Part shown: positions 1 to 10,074 of the stretch, in pieces | Position numbering within the stretch: the first letter of the stretch is position 1 | How the letters are laid out: every line of letters starts with the position of its first letter | NCBI RefSeq assembly: GCF_000143415.4 | Contig: NW_003314273.1 | Location: 976,264-1,040,263, forward strand | Origin: Selaginella moellendorffii | Taxonomy: Eukaryota > Streptophyta > Lycopodiopsida > Selaginellales > Selaginellaceae | Direction: 5' to 3' | DNA: 64,000 bases | Notes under the pieces: model-generated | The model's input: only the letters and a program-made list of their open reading frames with translations | Told to the model about the DNA's origin: nothing | Databases searched by the model: none | Made by a program: the position numbers and the translations under genes

Positions 1-488
1 ATTGTAATCACATAGCATCAAGCAATTGCACCAACTGCTGCTCCAGAGTCAAAAGAGGAGGAGACTACTACTCTGCCATGAAGATGAATGAAAAGGAAAG
101 AGAAAAAAAAGAAAAATGAGAAAAAAAAACTAAAAGGAAAAAGATATTTAAACAATGAAAAAAGCTAAATCTAAATAAAATCCTAAAAGGAAAGAACAAA
201 AGAAAGGAAATGGAAAAAACTAAATTTAAATGATGCAAAAACTAAATTTAAACTAAAATCCCAAATCCAAGCACTTTTCAGGAACAATAAAAGGTGCCCC
301 TCATTTCCACCAATGTGAGTATATGAAATATGGAAAGGGAATACAAAAAATATGTATATCAATTAGCCCAGAAACCCTAGTTTAGATACAAGAGCAAGTG
401 GTCCAAATTGAAACCAATTCAATAGTTACTAAAATCTTATTACACTAATATTAGTATATGGCATTATAGCTGTACACTTGCACTTTAT
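1..488 (-). mobile_element. Ty3-family element, 5' end fragment (LTR plus leader), cut by window edge
   Basis: Read on the minus strand, this is an LTR (314-488) followed by the untranslated leader and first gag codons, running off the left edge. The LTR matches those at 10075-10248 and 20820-20996 in order: TATA-like box, cactcaca end, then the ggcgaggggcacc-type sequence just inside. Bases 1-120 match the reverse complement of about 10440-10540, where gag starts. It is diverged and A-rich, so it is an old copy. Confidence 0.8.
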
Positions 489-1194
489 AGTATGAATTGT
501 TTAATAAAAGAAATAGATTACTATATTTAAAAGTTTAAAGAATTTAATATTAATGAATCAGACTAGATTTTTAAGATGGAAAAGTATAATTATTAAAATA
601 TTAACTTCTTCACAGCAAAAAAATATTCATAAAAATTAAATAATAAAAATATTTATGTATTTTTTATTTTTTAATCATAGAAATACCCCTAAAACACTGT
701 TAAAAGTAATATATATTCAACAAAATACTATAAAATTAATAGTTATTTTCTTTAAAATATAGCAAAATAAAACTTCTTTTATATTAATATCTTTTTTATT
801 TAAAGAATGTTTCAATATCGTGTTTTTGTTTTCTATCTTATAGCTGATTGTGCATATAACAAAAAAAAAACTTGAAGAGTTTAAAAAGATAGATTTTTCA
901 TATAGTAAAGATTATTAATATCCTTTTGAGAATATTTATTTAAATTCAGGTTTATAATAATTAAATAAAACTTATATAATTGATTTATTATTGCCTTTTT
1001 TATACTATTTAGATTTGTCACTTGTATTTACAAATTTACAAATTATTTTTCACTAGAGTGATATAATATAGTAGTAATTGTTTTTATTACATTCTGATAA
1101 TATATGTTTTATATTTCTATTATTGAAACTTAATTATATTTGTAGAATACACTTTATATTAGAATATTTTAATAATTATAATTCATTTGTTCAA
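489..1194. other. AT-rich intergenic DNA
   Basis: Very AT-rich sequence with no open frame of note and no recognised repeat. It separates the LTR fragment from the 5' region of the PPR gene at 1410. Confidence 0.6.
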
Positions 1195-1409
1195 TAGTGT
1201 TTCCACAACTCAAGGATCTTCCACTTTGTTCCGCTTGAAATTGACCTCGGAATGAAAGTAGTCTAGAAGTAAAATAGTTTTTTTTAATATCTCAGGTGAT
1301 TGTGATTTATTATTTTACAAATATTCAAATAGTTGGAAATGCTCACTACTATTGAGGGTAAACAGTATATCATCATCATCATAGATGATGATAAGGATGT
1401 CTTCTATAG

Positions 1410-3617
1410 ATGGTTGCAGGGGCAATAAGAGCTCGGGCTCTTGAACATTACCTGATTCAGGCTCTCGGCAAGCTTTTCACTGAGTACAACGGACTGGCAC
1501 CAAGAACTTGCAAGAAAGCTAGTCACATTCCTTTGATCCCAATCCATTCACAGACTAATATTTTTCAGGTAATCAACACTGGAAAGACTCCTTTTGACAC
1601 CATGAACTTAGCTTGCACGCTCGATGAGCGAGCAGCGTCGTGGCAGGAACAAAACGAGCTTGCAGCTCTCGTCCGATCTTGCAGAGACTTTTCACAGGGA
1701 CTAGAGCTCCACTCCCGGATCCGCCACAGCAAGCATCGTGATAACACTTTTCTTGCCAATCTCCTCGTCCAAATGTATGGGACGTGTGGGAGATTGTCCG
1801 AAGCTCGCCTAGTTTTCGATCAGATCAAGCAGCCCAATCAATTCTCTCGCGACATCCTCCTCTCGGCATACGCGCAGAATGGCGACATCCAGTCCGCTCG
1901 CCAGATCTTCGATTCGATGCAAGGAAAGAGCGTGATTTCGTGGAACTCGATGATCACGGCGTATGCCCAGCACGGCCAAACCGCCGACGCGAGAAAGCTC
2001 TTCGATTCTATGCCCATCAAGAATGTGGTGTCCTGGACGACGATGATCACTGGATTGGGGAAGAGCGGCGCGTTGCGAGAGGCGCGAGAGGTCTTCCAAT
2101 CGATGCCTCGGAAGAATGCCGTGACATGGAACGCGATGATCCAGGCCTATGCCCAAAACGGGTATTGGGATCAAGCCAAAGAGATTTTCGATGCCATGCC
2201 GGAGAAGAATTCCATTGCCGCCTGGAATTTCATGCTCCAGCAAACGCTTCAAACCGGTAATCCAGAAGAAGCGAGGGCTCTGTTCTTGCATAGCATGAAA
2301 TTCCGGTCTCTCGCCACGTGGACGGTGATGATCGATGGATATACAAGGAATGGGCATCTGACGGCCGCGATGGATCTCTTCTGGCACGGGATTCCGGAAT
2401 GGAATGTCGTCTCTTGGAGCGCGGTTGTTCATGCTCTAGCACAAGCAGGGTTTGTGGCCGACGCGCGGAGGGTCTTCGACTTGGTGATGGCGGAGCACAA
2501 TGCCATAGCATGGACGATTTTGATCCAGGCGTATGCTCAAGCCGGCAATCTGGCACTTGCGAGGGAGCTCTTCGACTTAATGCCGGCGAGGGACACAGCA
2601 GCATGGAATTCGATGCTCCAAGGGTACGTTCTCCATCACAGGATCGAAGAAGCAGTGGCATTCTTCCGGTATTTGATGCCCGATCACGACGAGGCCTCCT
2701 ACACCATGATGATCACTGCGTATGCCCAGACCGGGCAAATCCACAAGGCCAGGGATATCTTCAGCACAATGCCAAAGCGAAGCATCGTTGCTTGGAATGC
2801 CATGCTGGGAGCTTGCTCGGAGATGGGGCTCTTGAAGGAATCGAGGGAGCTGTTTGAGAGAATGGCTCGACACAGCTTGGTTTCGTGGGGCTGCCTTCTA
2901 GCGGCGTATGCTCACAGGGGAAATCTCGAGCAAGCCAAGGAGATCTTCGACGCAGTGCCCGAGCATAATCTAGCCAGCTCCAACTCAATGCTTCAAGCTT
3001 TCATCCTCGCCTCGAGAAAGGAGGAAGCACGAGAGATGTTTGAAGGGATGATCCAGCGCGACGTTCTCTCTTGGACGATTTTACTGGGAGCTTGTGGATA
3101 CTCATGGAAGTTCTTTCTGCGCATGCCGGAGCTCGATGTGGTGGCCTGGAACTCGATGCTCGTGGCACTTGCCGCGCACGGAGAATCCAGAGACGCGATT
3201 GAGCTCTTTGGAGTGATGCAAATCGAAGGAACGATCCCGGATGAAGTAAGCTTCATGGGAGCGCTAGCAGCTTGCTCGCATTTGGGCTTGCTCGCCCAGG
3301 GATGGAGATACTTCGTCTCGATTACCGAGAGCTACACGATGCTTCCGACGAGCAGGCACTATTGCTTCATGATAGACATGCTGGGGAAATCGGGACGAGC
3401 AGAAGAAGCTCACGAACTTCTCGAGACGATGCCGTTTGTCCCGGATGCCGTTGCTTGGGGATGCTTGCTCCAGCACCTGAGATCAAGATCTCACCACCAT
3501 CTAGCAGTTAGCGCTGCTCGACGTGTTCTTGGGCTCTCTTCATCAGCTGATCGCTACGTCTCGATCTATAACTTGGTTCAGTCTAGTCGATCATCTTGTC
3601 ACGACTACGCGACGTAG
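1410..3617 (+). CDS. PLS-type pentatricopeptide repeat protein, intronless
   Basis: A single open frame of 735 codons. PPR proteins bind organelle RNA in a sequence-specific way and assist editing, splicing or stability. From about residue 110 it is built of some 17 tandem 30-36 residue repeats with the usual signatures (VSWNSMITAYAQ, ARKLFDSMP). A short E-like tail follows (SRHYCFMIDMLGKSGRAEEA). No DYW deaminase domain is present, so by itself it should not edit. One repeat near residue 565 (GACGYSWKFF) is shortened. The first in-frame ATG is at 1410, but the PPR-like part could equally start at the ATG at 1602. The 5' half and promoter exist as an inverted broken copy at 37.83-38.60 kb. 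RNA target and organelle cannot be read from the sequence. Confidence 0.93.
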   Translation: MVAGAIRARALEHYLIQALGKLFTEYNGLAPRTCKKASHIPLIPIHSQTNIFQVINTGKTPFDTMNLACTLDERAASWQEQNELAALVRSCRDFSQGLELHSRIRHSKHRDNTFLANLLVQMYGTCGRLSEARLVFDQIKQPNQFSRDILLSAYAQNGDIQSARQIFDSMQGKSVISWNSMITAYAQHGQTADARKLFDSMPIKNVVSWTTMITGLGKSGALREAREVFQSMPRKNAVTWNAMIQAYAQNGYWDQAKEIFDAMPEKNSIAAWNFMLQQTLQTGNPEEARALFLHSMKFRSLATWTVMIDGYTRNGHLTAAMDLFWHGIPEWNVVSWSAVVHALAQAGFVADARRVFDLVMAEHNAIAWTILIQAYAQAGNLALARELFDLMPARDTAAWNSMLQGYVLHHRIEEAVAFFRYLMPDHDEASYTMMITAYAQTGQIHKARDIFSTMPKRSIVAWNAMLGACSEMGLLKESRELFERMARHSLVSWGCLLAAYAHRGNLEQAKEIFDAVPEHNLASSNSMLQAFILASRKEEAREMFEGMIQRDVLSWTILLGACGYSWKFFLRMPELDVVAWNSMLVALAAHGESRDAIELFGVMQIEGTIPDEVSFMGALAACSHLGLLAQGWRYFVSITESYTMLPTSRHYCFMIDMLGKSGRAEEAHELLETMPFVPDAVAWGCLLQHLRSRSHHHLAVSAARRVLGLSSSADRYVSIYNLVQSSRSSCHDYAT

Positions 3618-4700
3618 GTGCTGGAGAGGAGAGCATACGGTGACGAGATGGTGCTGTCGAGCTGCGAGCAGCGCCTGTTGCTCGTTGTGGATCTTCTTGG
3701 AGCCGACAGGGAGCGAGAAACGCGATCTGGGACTTTAAGGCATGCTGGAGATGAGATCCTCGACCTTGGCTAGCTAACCGCAGTAGTGCGCTCCCAGTGC
3801 TTGGACTTGATGATCGTCGACCATGTTTCGAAAATAATTCCACTGGATAGAATGCGCGAGAAGAACCTCGTCGCTCTGGACGTGATCCTCCAGGGCTCGT
3901 TCACGACGATGATGTTTGATCCCGACCATTCAGCGTTTGTGAGCGTTCTCTTGCGGCCAGCTCGGGCTGTTCGCTCGCGGCTCCAAGATCTCCGGAAGCA
4001 ACGTAGGCTGAGATCATCAAGAGATCATCAAACTGTGCTTGCTCATACCAGAGTGGAAGGACGATACGGCGGATTGAGCTTAGATGGATCATTGTCGCCA
4101 TTGGCCATTTCCCAGCTTGGCATTCGTTGGCAGCGTCCTCTAGATTCCCCGCGTTGATCCAGCCGTCGATGAACGCGTTCCACGAGATGACGTTGCGTTC
4201 CGGAATAGCATCGAACAGCGCTCGTTGCCTCGGCCATGTGGCGTATCCAGCGATCATGGCCGTCCATGACACCACCACATTCCATTCCGCCGACGGTCAT
4301 GATCGTCCAAGAGATCTCGTTTCGCTCCAGCATGGTGTAGACATGAAACATACAATTCCCACAATGTCGTATTCTTTCATAATTCCTGGAGATGCCCTCT
4401 CCGCGGATCATTCTAGTAGGCATCGAGTCAAAGAATAGCTTTGCTGTCAGAAAATGCCCATATTGGGCATATGCCGTAAGGAGTCCTTGAAACTCCATTG
4501 TTGTCTGGCATTGCTCTCGCCTTTTTAATATCTCTCACCTGATTGTATTCCTCTTCAAATTGCCAAATTCGCGAGATTTATGTTCCAATTCGGCGGAGTA
4601 GCGAGCAGCTATCTCTTTTCCCGGTTTTGCTGACTCTTCCTCGATGTTTCGCTGCGCAACGACCAACCATCATTTCACTGAATTGTCCAGTGAAATAATC
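3618..4700 (-). pseudogene. Scrambled PPR pseudogene, relative of the gene at 34022
   Basis: Pieces of a copy of the 34022-36130 PPR gene in mixed orientation. On the minus strand, 3618-3840 matches the gene's 3' end (about 35820-36110). On the plus strand, 3850-3970 matches two separate pieces (about 35160-35215 and 35745-35815) fused together. Back on the minus strand, 3975-4500 matches about 34440-35150, with frameshifts and lost segments. 4557-4700 carries the 5' end and upstream sequence (tgaattgtccagtgaaat, as at 33984-34012). Recognisable motifs include NEISWTIMTVG and FDPDHSAFVSV. It cannot encode a working protein. Confidence 0.88.
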
Positions 4701-5121
4701 CATAAAACCTAGGTCGTGGACGCACACTTGTACGAATGAGGAGGGCAATGGATTGAATCCAATGAGTAGATCGGAGCTCTTCGTTGCAGTTGCAACGATC
4801 AAGACGCCGCTGCCAGAGATGAACAAGACCGAAGCAGCCACTTGATGGCAAGCGACAGTCAATGGCGCCGCAGAATCCTTAGCGATGACAACAAGAGCGG
4901 CCTTAGATTTCCTTCTTCGTTTTTTGGTTTCCAGCTCCAAGAAGCGACGGCATTCGAGCACAAATTTGGAGGGTGATTTTCAACATCAAGATCATGATTC
5001 CACCGAGTTGAAAACTCGTCACGTAGGTCTCACTCTCCACGCTTTCTTCTCTTGGTTGATGATTCGTTTCTATAGATCCAAGAAAAGTTGTCGTCGAGAG
5101 GGCAAATCTTGGAGAGGTTAG
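4700..5121 (+). pseudogene. Decayed copy of the sororin-like gene (5' and middle exons)
   Basis: Matches the intact gene at 48637-49418 from its leader (ctaggtcgtggac) through exon 1 (MSRSELF motif), exon 2 (SKKRRHSS..DSTELKTRH) and the start of exon 3. The splice dinucleotides around exon 2 are still visible near 4933 and 5022. Exon 3, with the acidic tail and the conserved C-terminal motif, is missing; sequence jumps to the transporter copy. Frames are interrupted. Confidence 0.83.
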
Positions 5122-5628
5122 TCCTGGGTTCTTTCGAGCGATGTAGCATAAATGCTAGCTATGCTGATCATCACTTGATAGAGGACGAGGTGCTTCCATT
5201 TCCAGGAGAATCTTTAGGGTCATCGGTTGGCCGTGAGTAACATAGAGAGCACCCACTCTCTCAAAGTTTTGGTTTTAAGAGCCATCCTTGAGGTGAGGTG
5301 AGGTGTCACAGGAAACTGCTTAGAGGGTTTTGACATGTGTGTATGCAGCTGAGCGATTATCCCAGCCAGTCCTAGTGCAGGTATTTGTTCCATAGATTGT
5401 TTATTGTATGAAAGGTTGCGATCTTGGTGATGCAAGCTTATTAGTTTGGCAAGTTGTTTGCATTTTTGAAGTACACATTTGGTCAAATTTTGGGCTGTCT
5501 TTGGTGTTTTTCTAGTCGTTTCAAGGTAAGGTATCGTTTCCTTTTGCCATGGAGCAGGAAGCGAATTGGTAATGCAAAGTGCCGGATAATTTTGGTCTCT
5601 AGTGATGGTCGTATCATCTGGATATTTC
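5122..5628 (+). pseudogene. Decayed copy of the CLT-type transporter gene
   Basis: Several exons of the gene at 49914-51717 are recognisable. NASYAD..LIEDE (around 5150) corresponds to the end of the transit region. The KYTFGQILGC segment (around 5470) corresponds to exon 4, and SGAGSELVMQSAG to V-M-V-V-S-S-G (5548-5625) to exon 5. Stops and frameshifts interrupt it and the membrane core is mostly gone. It breaks off at atcatctgga, and an IQD-type exon follows at once. Confidence 0.83.
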
Positions 5629-5760
5629 AGGCTAGAAGAGCGCTGCGAGTTCTCAAGGCTGTAGTCAGGTTACAAGCTCCATCTTGTTCGTAAACAAGCT
5701 GCCCTTACAATGCAAGCACTTGTTACAGTTGCTCGTACACATCGTGCCTCCGACAAAGGC
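5629..5760 (+). pseudogene. IQD (IQ67-domain) protein exon fragment
   Basis: Right after a splice-acceptor-like atatttcag the frame reads ARRALRVLKAVVRLQA. After a small deletion it continues RKQAALTMQALVTVARTHRA. That is the conserved IQ67 calmodulin-binding region of plant IQD proteins ([27 protein letters not shown]..MQALV). The segment where the family has LVRGH is damaged and shifts the frame. No other IQD exons are seen nearby. IQD proteins are microtubule or nuclear calmodulin-binding scaffolds; this piece is non-functional. Confidence 0.75.
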
Positions 5761-6950
5761 CTGCCGGCCCAACAGCACCATATCAGCAAGATGTCCGTCC
5801 TTTTCATCGTGTCCCAAAGCTTTTAGGAGGGATGGGATGCCTCGGCTAGAAGCATGGAGTGCAAGTTCGAGCAAAACCAAACTGAAGTAAGCTTTGTCTC
5901 TTGTGACACAGTAAATTCTTTTGTAGAGTGGCAACAATCTTGGCTGTGAGTCGGAAACTAGCCCCTGAGAATGGAGCTGGCTGGATCAGCACCGCAAGAA
6001 GAGCAACCAGTTCTTTGAAGCGAGCTTTGACAGGTTTAGCAATGACGTGCACGAGAAGATCTACTCGGCTTTTGGTGGCGTTCCTCTCGACTGAGCATGA
6101 CGGGCTCCAAGACCACGAAGAGCAACCCTTTTATCAGGAGCGCAATATAAAGAGGCCTTGTAAATGAGTTTCGGGTTCGACTGGCCACAGTGAATGTCAC
6201 CCTGGTTTGATCTTTAACCAGTTCTTTGTAGAGGAATCATCTGAATCGTGGGACTTGTTCTTCTTTTCCCCTTTGGTGATTGTCTATTCTTCTTGGGCTG
6301 TTCTTCTCTCCAAGTCAGGACTGCTTCTTTTCTCCATGCGAGCGACACAACGCGGGCGCTACCTCCAGCTCTCCTTCACAATATCATCGCGCGTTTCTTC
6401 TGGTCTCGCTCCAGCGCTCCCCTCTTCTTCTTGGGCTTAATCTTCCTCGATGCACCAGCAGAAGCACATCCCTCCCGTCTTCCTCCAAATATCTCTCGCC
6501 CAGATAAGGATGAACACACCGCCTTGAGAGCTCTGGAGAATATGCTATGCCAGCATATTCGTATCACTCACTTATCCCGCGCATTTGGCCCGACGGGTTT
6601 CGGGTTTTTCGCTTACAATCTTAAGTTCGAAGATGGGAGGGCGAGAGGCGACGTGAGCCAAGATTTCTTCTTTTTCCTTTTTCTTTGAAGATGGATCAGA
6701 TGGCGTGAAATTTCCTTCAGCTGCCAGAAGGCGTGACACCTCCTTTTCCTTTTTATCCAGAGAACGCTCGACTAGGAGGAGGAGCCGCCAGCAGACGTTA
6801 CACTTCGGTGAGCCAAATTCAGTTTTTCTAACCTTTTCTTTTTCATTTCTCAGAGAAGGCTTGACTACGAGAGCGACTCTTCAAGGGACTCTTTCCTCTG
6901 TTTTAGATCTAGCCTCTTTGTTTTGGGGACCAAACTAGACGGTAGATTCA
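5761..6950. other. Unassigned region; probable leader of the downstream gene
   Basis: Contains a 36-codon plus-strand frame ending at about 6092 (QHRKKSNQFFEASFDRF motif) that looks like the terminal exon of an unidentified gene, with nothing joined to it. From about 6600 the sequence shows pyrimidine-rich tracts between GT and AG sites (for example cttcg|gtgagcc near 6810 to ctcag near 6854). These resemble small 5' UTR introns of the gene starting at 6951. The open frame 6248-6688 has low-complexity F/L-rich ends and is not convincing. Confidence 0.4.
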
Positions 6951-7616
6951 ATGGACGAGAGGGGGGAGGCTCCAAAAGAGGCCGTCACACCACCACGGTA
7001 AGCCGAATTTCTTTCTTTCAAATCTAGCCTTGCTTTTATTTCTCAGAACCTGCGGAAAGAGACGGTCGATCCAGATTCAGCCGGGTGAGAGACGGATCAC
7101 AAGGAGTCAGCCGGAAGCCATGCTACTTCGTAAGTTTGATTTTGATGATTCCCTTACTTTTTCCCTCACTCTTTTCACTCTTTTTGTAGCTGGGCTGGTG
7201 GAAGTTAAAACTACTTATCCTTACACGGTAGTGAAGCGGATGGACAGAGATTATGGAAAATATCCGGTGGAGCGTTTCTGGTACAAACGTTCTGTAAGTC
7301 AAACTCTTAAATTTTTGTGATTACTTGATTCTTTTTATCTTCGAGGGTGCTCGTCTTTACGTTCCTCGACATGAAGACATACCTGTGGAATTAAAGTTCC
7401 CAGCATACCTCTCCGATGAACAACGGGCTGCCGCACACAAGAAACACGAGGAGAAAATGAAGAATCGGAAGTATCTTTTAATGCCAGATGAGGAGCGACC
7501 ATCGATGTATAGGAGACCGAGTTGGGAAGTAAGCTTTCTGTTTCTTCTTCTTAGTTGCTGAATGTATTTATTTTTTGTAGGGAGGAGACATCAGAGGCGA
7601 TTCCAGAGGCAATTAA
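6951..7616 (+). CDS. Small basic protein of unknown function, five exons
   Basis: Not recognised. A consistent gene model is visible: exons 6951-6997, 7047-7129, 7190-7293, 7346-7528 and 7581-7616. Introns are 49-60 bp, all GT-AG, and phases agree throughout (453 nt, 150 aa). The start MDERGEAPKEAV follows a leader with other possible introns. The protein is hydrophilic and rich in K, R, P and Y. Its middle reads YGKYPVERFWYKRS then ARLYVPRHEDIPVELKFP, followed by a charged stretch (AAAHKKHEEKMKNRKYLL) and a G/D-rich end (GGDIRGDSRGN). No signal peptide or membrane segment is seen. The perfect phase match across four introns supports a real gene. Confidence 0.68.
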
Positions 7617-8216
7617 CTATGATCTCATCTAGATCCGGAAGAGTTCGATGGGCCAAGTAAGGATTTTTCTATTGTATGTATTTGTTGATTTGATGCAGGC
7701 AGTTAAAAGACGGTTAGAATTTAATTTTGCATCTCAAGAAACATAATTTATCTTTTTTGCCTTCTTGTTACCGAAAAAATCTTCATACACAAATTCAATT
7801 CCCACCCAATGAATAGAATGATCAGGAATCTTGTACTGTTAGCTTGGCAAGATTTCATGTTATTTTCTTTAAAAGTTTAAGGTTTCTTGTTTACATAGAA
7901 TAAAATATTTAAAAGTATTACAAACAATATTAACAAGAAAGGAAAAAATAAAAATATATACTACTGTAAAAGTTTTTTACAACTATTATTTGTTACAAAG
8001 ATTAAATCCTTTAACATGTCTCGCCAGGATCAAGAGGGCGATGGAGGAGCGCGGGATCAAAAGCTCGATCCAGATCCACGACGCGGCAATCCGCGGGTAC
8101 CAGCCATCCTGGAAGACAAGGAGAAAACAGCGAGAAGCTGGTTGGATTGATCGCTTTGCGGCCCAAAGAAACTTCTATAAAAAGGAAGAACATAGGAAAA
8201 AAATTAGGGTTCTTCA
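7617..8216. other. Intergenic; leader of the PP2C gene
   Basis: AT-rich between 7680 and 8020. From 8041 a short open frame (MEERGIKSSIQIHDAAI) runs out of frame into the PP2C start region. It may be part of the 5' leader or an upstream ORF; no match was recognised. Confidence 0.4.
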
Positions 8217-8990
8217 ATGTGGGAGGCAGTGAGCCACAAGGGGCAGAGGCCATACCAGGAGGACAGGTGCCTGGCGATACCTGGAAAGGTAGGAATCTTC
8301 GCAATCTTCGACGGCCATCGCGGATCACAGGCAAGTGACTTCGCGGCCGCTTGGTTCTACCAAAGATTTCACCACCATCTCCGCTTGCAGGGGAGCGGCG
8401 ATTCGATCGAAACGCTGCTCACGGGCGCGCTATCCGCCGCGATCGCGGACATCGAGGCAGAGCTCCTCAATGAATCGGAGAGGGGTGGATTCGTGGCCGG
8501 ATCGACAGCGTGCATCGCAGCGATCAGTGGCGAGACCGTGGTCGTGATGAATCTGGGCGATTCTCGAGCGATAATCTGTGGCGTGGAGGCAGGAGATTGC
8601 GTACGGCTGACCCGGGATCATCAGCCGTACTGGGAGGACGAGAGGAAGAGGATCGAGGCGGCGGGTGGAGTCATCCACAGCAATGGGAGGCTGTTTGGGG
8701 AATTCGAGGTGTCCAGGGCGATTGGCGATCGGGATCTCAAGAAGTTTGGGATGAGCGCGGTGCCGGAGTTCACGGTCTATCATCTCCAGAGGCAGAGGCC
8801 ATCGCCACTCTATCTCTTGGTTGGATCGGATGGGGTTTTCGAAAAGTTGAGGTTCCAGGGCGTTTGCGAGACCGTTATAGAACTGCTCAGGAATGGAGAG
8901 GAAAGTGGAATTGCTTCCAGAGTGATTACTAAGGCACTCGTGGCTGGAACGAGTGATAATCTCACGCTTGTCGTCGCAAAGCTGGTGTGA
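8217..8990 (+). CDS. PP2C-type protein phosphatase, single exon
   Basis: A 257-residue protein close to the bare catalytic domain of Mg/Mn-dependent Ser/Thr phosphatases. Motifs in order: GQRPYQEDR (metal site), FDGHRG (DGH metal motif, with R replacing the usual G), GSTA, NLGDSRAI, LTRDHQP, FEVSRAIGD, LVGSDGVFE and the C-terminal SDNLTLVV with the last metal Asp. The ATG at 8217 leaves only nine residues before the first motif, so there is no regulatory or targeting extension. Other plant PP2Cs of similar compact size exist. Substrate is unknown. Confidence 0.9.
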   Translation: MWEAVSHKGQRPYQEDRCLAIPGKVGIFAIFDGHRGSQASDFAAAWFYQRFHHHLRLQGSGDSIETLLTGALSAAIADIEAELLNESERGGFVAGSTACIAAISGETVVVMNLGDSRAIICGVEAGDCVRLTRDHQPYWEDERKRIEAAGGVIHSNGRLFGEFEVSRAIGDRDLKKFGMSAVPEFTVYHLQRQRPSPLYLLVGSDGVFEKLRFQGVCETVIELLRNGEESGIASRVITKALVAGTSDNLTLVVAKLV

Positions 8991-10074
8991 TTCTTCGATC
9001 GATCAACTTGGCGATGAGGAGTTATAGGAAATCGTTGGCACGAAGTTGACAGTGCTTTGGACAAAGGTTATAATGAAGGATGAAGTTCCAGGGAAAAGAT
9101 CACGCTGACAGAAGTTCCAGGGAAAAGATCAGGAACAATGCCGAGTGCTTTGGACACTGTCAATATTCCAAATGTGATAATGAAGTTGCCGGAGAAAAAG
9201 ATCAAAGAACAAACGTTTTCGAAAGACTGGGAATTTTTCAAACGAAAATATAAAAGAAAATGGTTTAAAGAAATAATTTGTCGAATCAAAGAATAATTCA
9301 CTTTCAAGAACCCGAAGTGTTTGGTACTACGGTCAAAGAAAGATTCCAGGAGGGCGGCATTTCTTCTCTCATACAAACTTCGATTCCGCTCCCATTCGTG
9401 GGAGAAACCCTCCATCTCTTGTATGAAAGCAAACAGGCCATGGGAGTTTTGGATGGATCGGAAGTTCGTGCTTACTTCTTGTGAAGAAGGCTTAATGTTC
9501 TCAGTGGTGTTTAACTTGTTCTTGAGCATTCAAGACGAGGAGGAGGAAAAACAGCTCTTGGCTCCATTTGAGGAGTTTTTACACAGCTACGAATCAACTT
9601 TCCGGGGAGTAAGTTTTGGCGGGCAAAGATTGCGAGTCACAAGATCTTTGAGAAGCTGGACAAGTATATCAGCAGTGGGAGGCATGTGGAGAGCGATCAA
9701 GCAGATACCGTGGAGGGCTGCTAGTTCATACCATATAAATGACATTTTTTTTTCTCCAAGCCATCAATAAAGAACTGTTTGATTTGAGGTAATATTATGC
9801 ATGATTATGTCAGACATTTGATATTGCATACAATTGAATTAATCTATATTAGTATGAATTTTCTCTTGTAAGAAATCTTGGATTTTTATTTCAAGAAGTT
9901 GCTGGTCAAATAATGTAGAAGTTAGCAATCCAAAATCACAACTAAATTTATTATGTAATTGGAATTTTGAGTTGATATGAAGTAAAGTAAGATCCAAGTA
10001 GTTAATATGGTTTACAGCAAAATCCTCAAATATCTTAACTTTAAATTTTTTCATAAAGATAAAGGATATTTTGG
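8991..10074. other. Unassigned region with a short direct repeat and a possible decayed exon
   Basis: A 20-base unit (gaagttccagggaaaagatc) occurs twice, near 9081 and 9111. A plus-strand frame ending at about 9723 (SHKIFEKLDKYISSGRHVES) and an acidic stretch upstream (DEEEEKQLLAPFEEF) resemble exons, but no family was recognised. 9780-10074 is AT-rich and leads into the LTR. Confidence 0.35.

Noticed and set aside
1809-2432. Long minus-strand and third-frame ORFs inside the PPR gene
   Set aside because: They are shadows of a GC-biased repetitive coding frame and lack any own motif; the same pattern recurs inside the 34 kb PPR gene.
6248-6688. 146-codon plus-strand frame
   Set aside because: Phe/Leu-rich ends come from pyrimidine tracts; overlaps the likely leader of the 6951 gene and has no motif or splice support.
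9068-9529. 153-codon minus-strand frame
   Set aside because: Composition is mixed, no motif is recognised, and it overlaps a better plus-strand exon-like tract.
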